Shown: in pieces, positions 49,954-57,178 of the stretch
How the letters are laid out: each line of letters begins with the position of its first letter
Position numbering within the stretch: position 1 is the first letter of the stretch
Origin: Pseudoxanthomonas sp. PXM02
Lineage (GTDB): Bacteria; Pseudomonadota; Gammaproteobacteria; Xanthomonadales; Xanthomonadaceae
NCBI RefSeq assembly: GCF_014851805.1
Contig: NZ_JACVAK010000002.1
Location: 1 to 64,000, forward strand
Reading direction: 5' to 3'
Length of the DNA: 64,000 nucleotides
The notes under the pieces: generated by a model
Told to the model about the DNA's origin: nothing
Databases searched by the model: none
What the model saw: only the letters and a program-made list of their open reading frames with translations
Program-made: the position numbers and the translations under genes

Positions 49954-50862
49954 ATGACCACGCTGCGCATCGCCACCCGCAAGAGCCCGCTCGCCCTCTG
50001 GCAGAGCGAACATGTCGCCGACCGCCTGCGAGCCGCCCATCCGGGCCTGGTCGTCGAACTGGTGCCGATGAGCACCCGAGGCGATGAAGTGCTCGACCGT
50101 TCGCTGGCTGCGATCGGCGGCAAGGGTCTGTTCCTGAAGGAACTCGAGCTGGCGATGCTGCGCGGCGAAGCCGATTGCGCGGTGCATTCGCTGAAGGACG
50201 TGCCGATGGAACTGGAAGGCCCGTTCGCCCTGCCGGCCATCCTGACGCGCGCCGATCCCGCCGACGCGTTCGTGTCCAACCGGTTCGCCGATGTCGCGGC
50301 ATTGCCGCAAGGCGCGCGCGTGGGCACCTCTTCGTTGCGTCGTCAGGCACAGCTGCGCGCGCTGAGGCCCGACCTCGAACTGCTCGACCTGCGCGGCAAC
50401 GTCAACACGCGCCTGGCGAAGCTGGATGCGGGTGAATACGACGCCATCGTCCTTGCCTGTGCGGGGTTGCAGCGGCTCGGTTTCGAGTCGCGCATCCGTT
50501 CCCGGCTGGATGCGCCGGACTGGCTGCCGGCCCCGGCCCAAGGCGCGGTCGCGGTCGAGTGTCGTGCCGAGGACCAGGCGACGCATGCGTTGTTCGTGGT
50601 GCTGGATGACGCCGCCACGCGCGTCTGCGTGGAGGCCGAGCGGGCGATGAACCGCGCGCTGCATGGCAGCTGCCACGTTCCCGTGGCCGCGTTCGCACAG
50701 CGTGCCGGCGATGATCTCGTGTTGTCGGGACTGGTGGGATCGGCCGCGGACGGACAGGTGCTGCGCGCCGAAGCCCGTGGGCCGGGCGCGGACCCCGAGG
50801 CGCTCGGCCGTCGCGTCGCCGCACAGCTGCTGGAACAGGGCGCGGGCGCGTTCCTCGCCTGA
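49954..50862 (+). CDS. hemC: Porphobilinogen deaminase (hydroxymethylbilane synthase)
   Basis: The 302-residue enzyme joins four porphobilinogen units into hydroxymethylbilane in haem synthesis. Motifs are [77 protein letters not shown] and the [12 protein letters not shown] segment. GSCHVPVAA contains the cysteine that carries the dipyrromethane cofactor. Length is normal for the family. The ATG at 49954 is preferred to the in-frame ATG at 49936 because a GATAAT box lies between them. hemD does not follow; the next gene is on the opposite strand. Confidence 0.95.
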   Translation: MTTLRIATRKSPLALWQSEHVADRLRAAHPGLVVELVPMSTRGDEVLDRSLAAIGGKGLFLKELELAMLRGEADCAVHSLKDVPMELEGPFALPAILTRADPADAFVSNRFADVAALPQGARVGTSSLRRQAQLRALRPDLELLDLRGNVNTRLAKLDAGEYDAIVLACAGLQRLGFESRIRSRLDAPDWLPAPAQGAVAVECRAEDQATHALFVVLDDAATRVCVEAERAMNRALHGSCHVPVAAFAQRAGDDLVLSGLVGSAADGQVLRAEARGPGADPEALGRRVAAQLLEQGAGAFLA

Positions 50863-50892
50863 GTGCCGCGCGCCGAGCCTGCGCGAGCGCGC

Positions 50893-51807
50893 TTACTTGA
50901 ACCGGTAGACCACGTTCATCGTGGTCAGGGTGTCGGTCTTCTTGATGTCGGGCGCGACATCGCTGTTGTGGCGCGCCTGCCAGCCGGCCTTCAGCGCGAG
51001 GTGCGAATTCATCGTCACCGACACGCCCAGGTCGTTCTGCGCGAACGTGTTGTACTCGCCCGATTCGATCAGCAGCTTGTTGACAATCTCGGTGTTCTCG
51101 CTGAGCGCGTAGCGCATGTCGATCAGGCCGCGGCCGATGAAGCTGGCTTCGCTGCGGCCGTCCACCGTGTCGTAGGCACGGCGGAAACCGGGACCGACCT
51201 GCAGGTCGAGGTGCGCGCGTTCGTTCTCGACCACGCGGTTGCCGTAGCTGAGGCTGACCGACTGCTGCCGGCTGTAGGTGCCGAAATCGTCTTCCTCATG
51301 GCGGACCGAGGTGTTGAGCGTGCCGCGATCGTCCATCAGATAGGCGCTGTTGGCGGTCACCGTGTAGCGGTTCGCCGTCGTCCGGCGATCGCGGACCACG
51401 CTACCGTCGTCCTGTGTGCGCGTGTACTCGGAGCGCGAATGCAGGCCGAACAGGCTGGCGCTGTGACGCCACGCGGCGCCATCGGTATAGGTGAGGTCGA
51501 GCCGTCCGTTGAAGCTTTCGTTGTTGCTGTTGCCGCTCGCTGCCGCGAATCCCAGCTCACCGCCACCAGTCAACTTCGGTACGGGCGGTGCGGGCGGCGG
51601 CGGTGCCGGGGGGGCTTCGGGAATCGGGCGCACTGCCATGGCCACTACGGGAACCACCAAGCCGTCCTGTTTGCCGAATCCCTTGCCCGCCGCGGGGGTG
51701 TCGACCTTGTCGTTGCGCGGCAGCAGGACCTCGGTGGCCTGTGCCTGGGTCGCGCCGCCGGCCAGCAGGGCAAGGGCGAGCAGGGAGGGGGGCATCCGGC
51801 GGGGCAT
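50893..51807 (-). CDS. DUF481 outer-membrane beta-barrel protein
   Basis: The 304-residue product has a signal peptide (SLLALALLAGGATQAQA), a Pro-rich linker (PEAPPAPPPPAPPVP) and a DUF481 barrel domain from about 90 to the end. That domain has alternating hydrophobic strands and closes with TTMNVVYRFK. DUF481 proteins are outer-membrane proteins linked to salt or alkaline response in some species; the precise function is unknown. The ATG at 51807 is chosen at the signal peptide; an internal ATG at 51795 is possible. A palindrome tgtaatcggttaca lies at 51830-51843 just upstream and may control it. Confidence 0.8.
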   Translation of the reverse strand: MPRRMPPSLLALALLAGGATQAQATEVLLPRNDKVDTPAAGKGFGKQDGLVVPVVAMAVRPIPEAPPAPPPPAPPVPKLTGGGELGFAAASGNSNNESFNGRLDLTYTDGAAWRHSASLFGLHSRSEYTRTQDDGSVVRDRRTTANRYTVTANSAYLMDDRGTLNTSVRHEEDDFGTYSRQQSVSLSYGNRVVENERAHLDLQVGPGFRRAYDTVDGRSEASFIGRGLIDMRYALSENTEIVNKLLIESGEYNTFAQNDLGVSVTMNSHLALKAGWQARHNSDVAPDIKKTDTLTTMNVVYRFK

Positions 51808-51829
51808 GGCGTGTCTCTGGGGAGAGGGG

Positions 51830-51843
51830 TGTAATCGGTTACA
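51830..51843. promoter_or_regulatory. Palindromic operator candidate upstream of the DUF481 gene
   Basis: The sequence tgtaatcggttaca is a near-perfect inverted repeat of the TGTAA-N4-TTACA form, typical of LacI-type or similar dimeric repressor sites. It is 22 bases upstream of the DUF481 ATG, where it could block transcription. The cognate regulator is unknown. Confidence 0.4.
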
Positions 51844-52129
51844 TGGTAGGCGGCGGCCGTCAGGGTCACAACCCAAGTGCTTGTTCCGATTCAGGTTTGC
51901 GACATGCATTCTGCCACGGCGACGGGGCCGGACAAGGATCGCCATCACATCACGATGTGTCACGGCGCCGCGGGGGCGGTAGATCCCCATGAGCGGAAGC
52001 ATTCGATGTCATCCACCGGCACCGACCCCAGCGGGTGCGGCGTCGGCGCATCTACATGCATGGCAGGGGGGTTCCCGTATCGCGACGCAGTCACGCTACG
52101 CGCGACGTCGGCGATACGGAAAGCAGCAG

Positions 52130-52207
52130 CGTCTTGGGTCCGTGCGTTGAGGGCGCGGCGGCGGCGAGGACACGCCGCAACACCAGGCACCGCACGGGCC
52201 CAAGACG
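52130..52207. repeat. Long inverted repeat, possible structured RNA or mobile-element remnant
   Basis: cgtcttgggtccgtgc (52130-52145) and gcacgggcccaagacg (52192-52207) pair at 15 of 16 positions. The 46-base interior contains a second, nested gcggcg/cgccgc pair. There is no T-run. Confidence 0.5.
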
Positions 52208-52307
52208 CCGTCGGCGCAGGTCCCCTGTATCTGTTCGAACGGCGGGCGAGCGACGAAAACGGCCACCCGTCGGTGATAATCGGTGCACGCCCCCTGCCGT
52301 GCCGCCC

Positions 52308-53279
52308 ATGGACAAGATCGAACGCATTACCGCCTTGCACCGCATCCTGAAGGCGGCCCGCTATCCGGTCACCGTGAAGCGCCTGCAGGAAGAACTGGGC
52401 TGTTCCCGCGCCACGGTCTACCGCGACCTGGCCTACCTGCGCGACGCGCTGATGGCGCCGATCGAGGGCGATGGCGAGGCGGGCTTCCGTTACCACGCGG
52501 CCGAAAGCGAGCGCTTCGAACTGCCCGGCCTGTGGCTGAGTTCGGAAGAGCTGTATGCCCTGCTGGCGGCGCAGCAGCTGCTGGTGCGCACGGGCGGCGG
52601 CGTGCTGTCCGGTGCGCTGGCACCGCTGCAGAAACGCATCGAGGGCCTGCTGGCCGATCATGCCGGCGTTGACCAGTGGCCGGTCGACCGCGTGCGCGTC
52701 ATCCCGCACCGCGGCCGCAAGCTGGACGAAGCCAGCTTCCGCACCGTCGCGTCCGCCGTATTGGAGCGGAAGCAGCTGCAGTTCGAGTACCGCGCGCGCT
52801 CCACGGACGAGCGGACCAAACGCACGGTCTCGCCGCAGCGCATCACCCACTACCGCGACAACTGGTACCTGGATGCGTGGGATCACGAGCGCAACGCGCT
52901 GCGCAGCTTCGCCGTGGACCGCGTGGGCAATGCGCGGCTGGGCGAGGAACTCGCGCGCGACCTGCCCAACGAGGAGTTGAATCAGCACCTGGCGTCGAGC
53001 TACGGCATCTTCTCGGGTGAACCGAAAGGCTGGGCGACGATCCTGTTCAGCGCCAAGGCCGCGCGTTGGGTTGCCGACGAGCAGTGGCATTCCAAGCAGC
53101 AGGGGCGGCACCTGTCCGATGGTCGCTATGAACTGAAGATCCCCTACAGCGTCTCGCGCGAACTGCTGATGGACATCCTGCACTACGGGGCCGACGCCGA
53201 GATCGTTGAACCCGCCGTGCTGCGCGAGCAGGCGAAGGCGCTGCTGGAGCTGGCGCTGTCGAACTACGAGAAGAAGTAA
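52308..53279 (+). CDS. WYL-domain transcriptional regulator
   Basis: The 323-residue protein starts with a winged HTH (KIERITALHRILKAARYPVT, SRATVYRDLAYLRDAL, residues 3-55). It continues into a WYL domain (about 140-215; LEFEYRARSTDE-like segment, RITHYRDNWYLDAWDHERNA, RSFAVDR) and a C-terminal WCX extension. WYL proteins bind nucleic-acid or nucleotide ligands and control stress, phage-defence or DNA-repair genes. No defence gene is adjacent, so this is probably a general regulator. The ATG at 52308 begins the HTH; the longer frame back to 52035 crosses the hairpin region and is rejected. Confidence 0.88.
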   Translation: MDKIERITALHRILKAARYPVTVKRLQEELGCSRATVYRDLAYLRDALMAPIEGDGEAGFRYHAAESERFELPGLWLSSEELYALLAAQQLLVRTGGGVLSGALAPLQKRIEGLLADHAGVDQWPVDRVRVIPHRGRKLDEASFRTVASAVLERKQLQFEYRARSTDERTKRTVSPQRITHYRDNWYLDAWDHERNALRSFAVDRVGNARLGEELARDLPNEELNQHLASSYGIFSGEPKGWATILFSAKAARWVADEQWHSKQQGRHLSDGRYELKIPYSVSRELLMDILHYGADAEIVEPAVLREQAKALLELALSNYEKK

Positions 53280-53283
53280 CGGG

Positions 53284-53760
53284 CTATCGGGGTGGTTCGC
53301 AGGTGTTCGCAGGCTCGACCAGGGCGTTCGCCAGGCGGTAGCAGCGGAAATGCTTGCGGTTGCCAGTCCATCCCTCGAATACCAGGAAATCCGCGGTGCC
53401 GTCCGAGTAGGTCCTGACCTGCGAGGGTGCACCCGCCAGCGTGAGAAGCACGCCGGCGCTCAGAGTGCCGTCATTGCGCCGATCGATTCGGTAAATGGCA
53501 CCCCTGTTGGTCGACATATGCGCCAGGCCACCGATGGCGAAGACGCCCGAAGCGTCCTTGACGATGCCTAGGATGTTTTCCTCCAGGACCGTCTGTCGCG
53601 CACCATCACGCGCCACGTACTCGAGTCTGCCGATCCATTCGCCGACGTCAGATCCAAGGAGATGGCCATCGAAGGCCGGAACGGCCACGTCAGCTGCATG
53701 CGCGCACGGCAGCCACGTGCACACTGCCATCGCCGCGATCCGGACGAAGCAGCGCCTCAT
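53284..53760 (-). CDS. Secreted protein of unknown function
   Basis: The 158-residue product has a signal peptide (VRIAAMAVCTWLPCAHA, cleavage near residue 22). The mature part is a beta-rich domain: YVARDGARQTVLEENILGIV, FAIGGLAHMSTNRGAIYRI and FEGWTGNRKHFRCYRL. Two cysteines near the end could form a disulfide. The gene lies 38 bases downstream of the lipocalin gene on the same strand, so they may be co-transcribed. I do not recognise the family; a periplasmic location is likely. The start at 53760 is set by the signal peptide. Confidence 0.65.
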   Translation of the reverse strand: MRRCFVRIAAMAVCTWLPCAHAADVAVPAFDGHLLGSDVGEWIGRLEYVARDGARQTVLEENILGIVKDASGVFAIGGLAHMSTNRGAIYRIDRRNDGTLSAGVLLTLAGAPSQVRTYSDGTADFLVFEGWTGNRKHFRCYRLANALVEPANTCEPPR

Positions 53761-53798
53761 CGTTGCTGTTCTCCTGAGGCCCTCGTCGGCCAGGGCCG

Positions 53799-54383
53799 TC
53801 ACGGCCCTTTCGGCTCCCCGAATCCCGGCTTGCCGACCTGTTCCGGCAGCTGCGGTACGCGGACCAGCTGGCGGGCGTTGATGCCGTGGTCGCGGGCGCG
53901 CCTCACCAGGTCCTGATACTGCGCATCGTCCATCACCGGGTTGCGGGCAAGGACCCAGCCCATGTCGCGACCGGGATAGTCGACCAGCGCCCACGAATAG
54001 TCGGGAGCGATCTCGACGATGCGCCACTTTGCCGGCACCACGCCGACGAACCACAGCGTCCATTCGCGATTGCCGGAGTCGCTCTTCACCGACGCACGCG
54101 CCTCGCGCAGTTGCTCGGCGGCGGCAAAACCCTCGCGGTAGTGATAGGCGACGCTGACCTTGTCGGTATCGCGCAGGGCGTACTCATAACGTGCAGTCAC
54201 GTGACCGCGTTCGGCGAAGTAGGGGATGTGTGCGATCACATGCCACGTGCCCATGAAACGCGGCAGGTCGACGGCATCCGGGGGTGCCTGCACGCCACCA
54301 CGGCTGGCACAGCCAGTTAGCAGGACCAGCACGCATGCGAACAGGGCGATTCGGGCCACACGGGTGAACAGCAGCATGGGCAT
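53799..54383 (-). CDS. Blc-type bacterial lipocalin lipoprotein
   Basis: The 194-residue protein has a lipoprotein signal (FACVLVLLTGCASRG; lipobox LTGC). The lipocalin signature around MGTWHVIAHIPYFAERG (the G-x-W motif), VSVAYHYREGF, RIVEIAPDYSWALVDYPGRDMGWVLAR and a C-terminal helix follow. Blc proteins are outer-membrane lipoproteins that bind lysophospholipids under envelope stress. AAGGAG seven bases upstream of the ATG at 54383 decides the start over the ATG at 54407. An unknown secreted protein gene follows. The length matches the family. Confidence 0.87.
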   Translation of the reverse strand: MPMLLFTRVARIALFACVLVLLTGCASRGGVQAPPDAVDLPRFMGTWHVIAHIPYFAERGHVTARYEYALRDTDKVSVAYHYREGFAAAEQLREARASVKSDSGNREWTLWFVGVVPAKWRIVEIAPDYSWALVDYPGRDMGWVLARNPVMDDAQYQDLVRRARDHGINARQLVRVPQLPEQVGKPGFGEPKGP

Positions 54384-54525
54384 GTGGAACTCCTTCTTCC
54401 CCGTCATACGGACACGCTAGTCATCAGGATGCGATGGCGATGTTAACCGGGGAAGTCGCAACCCGTGAGATGCGCGTGCGCGACTGTGACGTCGTACCGA
54501 CATCACCTCACAGGAACTCTCCGCC

Positions 54526-54840
54526 ATGTCCATCGCGCCCTTGTCCGTGACCCGTACCGCTTCCCGCGATCTGCCCGACGCAGCACTGGACCGGGTGCTG
54601 CGCCGGATCGTGCTGACGGGATTGGCGCTGGTGCTGCTGGTGCCGTTGGCCCGGGCCAGCACCGAGGCGCTCGGCTGGTTGCCCCTCTGGCTGGTGGGCA
54701 TGCCGGCGATGGCGTGGTGGGCGCTGCACCGGTTCCGCCTGCCGGCCGGCTGGATGGGATCCCGGATGGCCCGGCGTCGTCGTTCGCCCCAGGCAAGGCG
54801 GGTCCGGGTTCGCGTGCCGGCCCTGGCGCGGGCCGCCTGA
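54526..54840 (+). CDS. Small two-helix membrane protein, function unknown
   Basis: The 104-residue protein has two hydrophobic helices (about 26-46 and 50-66). A highly basic C-terminal tail follows (SRMARRRRSPQARRVRVRV), expected to lie in the cytoplasm. No domain is recognised. Possible roles are membrane-associated binding of nucleic acids or anionic lipids, but this is speculation from composition. The ATG follows aggaact at moderate distance. It precedes the oligopeptidase gene by 76 bases. Because arginine-rich high-GC frames arise by chance, the call carries some doubt. Confidence 0.55.
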   Translation: MSIAPLSVTRTASRDLPDAALDRVLRRIVLTGLALVLLVPLARASTEALGWLPLWLVGMPAMAWWALHRFRLPAGWMGSRMARRRRSPQARRVRVRVPALARAA

Positions 54841-54916
54841 CCTTCGGCAGGGGGTGGCCTCCGGGCCTTGTGCTAGCGTGACATGTTCATGAACTGCACC
54901 TCCGGAGCCCCTTCCG

Positions 54917-57022
54917 ATGTCAAAACTCGCCCATGCCTGCCTGGCGGCAGGCTTCGCCGTTGCCGGCGCGCTGTCGGTCCCCGCCCATGCCAAGGAGGCT
55001 GACGTGGCCAACGACCCGTATGCCTGGCTGGAAGAGGTCGAAGGCCAGAAGCCGCTGGACTGGGTGAAGGGCGTCAATGCCAAGGCCGAGGCCGAGATCG
55101 CCAGCACCCCGGCGTTCAAGCGGCTGGAATCGGACATCCGCGCCATCCTGGACTCGGACGCCAAGATCCCCGGCGTGCAGAAGATCGGCGACCACTACTA
55201 CAACTTCTGGAAGGACAAGCAGCACGAGCGCGGCGTGTGGCGCCGCACCACGCTGGCCGAGTACCGCAAGCCGCAGCCGCAGTGGGAAACCGTGCTGGAC
55301 CTAGACGCCCTGAACAAGGCTGAAGACAAGAACTGGGTCTGGCACGGCGCCGACTGCCGCAAGCCCGACTACACCCGCTGCCTGATCGCGCTGTCGCGCG
55401 GCGGTGCCGATGCCGACGAGACCCGCGAATTCGACCTGGTCAACAAGAAGTTCCTGACCGACGGCTTCTACCGTCCCGAGGCCAAAGGCGCCCTGGGCTG
55501 GAAAGACGCCGACACCGTCTATGTCTACAGCGATTTCGGCGCGGGCACCCTGACCAGCTCCGGCTATCCGCGCATCGTCAAGGAATGGAAGCGCGGCACG
55601 CCGCTGACCAGCGCCGCCGTCGTCTACGAGGGCAAGCCGGACGACATGTACATCGCGGCGTACCACGATGACACGCCGGGCTTCCAGCGCGATTTCGTCA
55701 GCCGCACGCTGGCGTTCTACAACGATGAGCTGTACCTGCGCCGCGCCGACGGCACGCTGGCCAAGATCGACGCGCCGAACTCGGCCAACAAGGGCGTGTT
55801 CCGCGAATGGCTGACGCTGGAACTGCGCGAGCCGTGGACCGTCGAGGGCAAGACCTACGCGGCCGGTTCGCTGCTGGCGGCGAAGTTCGATGACTTCATG
55901 GCCGGCAAGCGCACGTTCGACGTGCTGTTCGAGCCGACCATGACCACCTCGCTTGCCGGTATGTCCGTCACCAAGAACCATGTGGTGCTGAACGTGCTGG
56001 ATGACGTCAAGAACAAGCTCAGCGTGCTGACGCCGTCCGCGACGGGCTGGAAGCGCAGCGAGTTCGTCGGCGCGCCGGGCTTCGGCACCATCAGCGTCAG
56101 CGCCGTGGATGGCGATGACAGCGATGCGGTGTGGATGACCGTCACCGACTACCTGACCCCGACCACGCTGTCGTTGGTCGAACTGGGCCAGAAGCCGGAG
56201 CAGCTGAAGTCGATGCCGGCGTTCTTCGATGCCTCGGGCAAGAAGATCGAGCAGCACTTCGCCACATCGAAGGACGGCACCAAGATCCCGTACTTCCTGG
56301 TCCGCCCGGAAGGCCTGAAGTACGACGGCAGCACGCCGACGCTGCTGTACGGCTACGGTGGCTTCGAGATCTCGATGACGCCGGGCTACTCCGGTGGCGT
56401 GGGCAAGGGCTGGCTGGAGAAGGGCGGCGTGTACGCCGTGGCCAACATCCGCGGTGGCGGCGAGTACGGTCCGCGCTGGCACCAGGCCGCGCTGAAGGCC
56501 AATCGCCACAAGGCCTATGAGGATTTCGCCGCGGTCGCGCAGGACCTGATCGCCCGCAAGATCACCTCGCCCAAGCACCTGGGCATCCAAGGTGGCAGCA
56601 ACGGCGGTCTGCTGACCGGCAACATGCTGACGCAGTACCCGGAACTGTTCGGCGCGGTCGTCGTGCAGGTGCCGCTGCTGGACATGAAGCGTTACAGCCA
56701 CCTGCTGGCCGGCGCCTCGTGGATGGCCGAGTACGGCAATCCCGACACGGCCGACTGGGAGTTCATCAAGACCTTCTCGCCGTACCACCTGTTCGACGCG
56801 AAGAAAGACTATCCGCCGACCCTGTTCATGACCTCCACGCGCGATGACCGCGTGCATCCCGGCCACGCCCGCAAGATGGCCGCGATGATGCTGGATGCCG
56901 GCAAGGACGTGCGCTACTACGAGAACATCGAAGGCGGCCACGGCGGCGCGGCGAACAACGCGCAGGCGGCACACATGAGCGCGCTGGCGTACACGTTCCT
57001 CTGGCAACAGCTGACCAAGTGA
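54917..57022 (+). CDS. Exported prolyl oligopeptidase (S9A)
   Basis: The 701-residue serine peptidase has a signal peptide (HACLAAGFAVAGALSVPAHA) and should be periplasmic. A seven-bladed propeller (about 80-420) precedes the alpha/beta-hydrolase domain. The catalytic triad is visible: IQGGSNGGLLTG (Ser), TRDDRVHPGHARK (Asp) and EGGHGGAAN (His). It cleaves short peptides after proline. The next gene is a second S9 peptidase in the same direction, separated by a palindromic repeat. The length is typical for prolyl oligopeptidases. Confidence 0.9.
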   Translation: MSKLAHACLAAGFAVAGALSVPAHAKEADVANDPYAWLEEVEGQKPLDWVKGVNAKAEAEIASTPAFKRLESDIRAILDSDAKIPGVQKIGDHYYNFWKDKQHERGVWRRTTLAEYRKPQPQWETVLDLDALNKAEDKNWVWHGADCRKPDYTRCLIALSRGGADADETREFDLVNKKFLTDGFYRPEAKGALGWKDADTVYVYSDFGAGTLTSSGYPRIVKEWKRGTPLTSAAVVYEGKPDDMYIAAYHDDTPGFQRDFVSRTLAFYNDELYLRRADGTLAKIDAPNSANKGVFREWLTLELREPWTVEGKTYAAGSLLAAKFDDFMAGKRTFDVLFEPTMTTSLAGMSVTKNHVVLNVLDDVKNKLSVLTPSATGWKRSEFVGAPGFGTISVSAVDGDDSDAVWMTVTDYLTPTTLSLVELGQKPEQLKSMPAFFDASGKKIEQHFATSKDGTKIPYFLVRPEGLKYDGSTPTLLYGYGGFEISMTPGYSGGVGKGWLEKGGVYAVANIRGGGEYGPRWHQAALKANRHKAYEDFAAVAQDLIARKITSPKHLGIQGGSNGGLLTGNMLTQYPELFGAVVVQVPLLDMKRYSHLLAGASWMAEYGNPDTADWEFIKTFSPYHLFDAKKDYPPTLFMTSTRDDRVHPGHARKMAAMMLDAGKDVRYYENIEGGHGGAANNAQAAHMSALAYTFLWQQLTK

Positions 57023-57035
57023 CGGCACACAGCCC

Positions 57036-57136
57036 CTTCCCCCGCTCGCGGGGGAAGGCTGGGATGGGGGCGCTTAGACGGTGATGTCGTCCGCCTGCCC
57101 CCACCCCAACCCTCCCCCGCAAGCGGAGGAGGGGGC
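57036..57136. repeat. REP-like palindromic intergenic repeat pair
   Basis: Two GC-rich hairpins face each other: ccttcccccgc/gcgggggaagg near 57040-57060 and ccctcccccgcaagcggaggaggggg near 57112-57136. The type cccctcccccgcaagcgg is a common dispersed intergenic repeat in gammaproteobacteria. The first hairpin may also stabilise or end the upstream transcript. Confidence 0.65.
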
Positions 57137-57178
57137 AGACCGCTTCTCCATTGCATCCCGCATTCCCGGACCCCATCC

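Larger units (their letters stand above)
51808..52307. other. 500-bp intergenic region with operator-like palindrome and long hairpin
   Basis: No convincing gene is present. It holds the palindrome at 51830-51843, the long inverted repeat at 52130-52207 and a GATAAT box (52275-52280) 27 bases before the WYL regulator start. Confidence 0.55.

Noticed and set aside
52035..52307. N-terminal extension of the WYL regulator
   Set aside because: The extra frame crosses a long hairpin and a -10 box and adds Arg-rich sequence before the normal HTH start at 52308.
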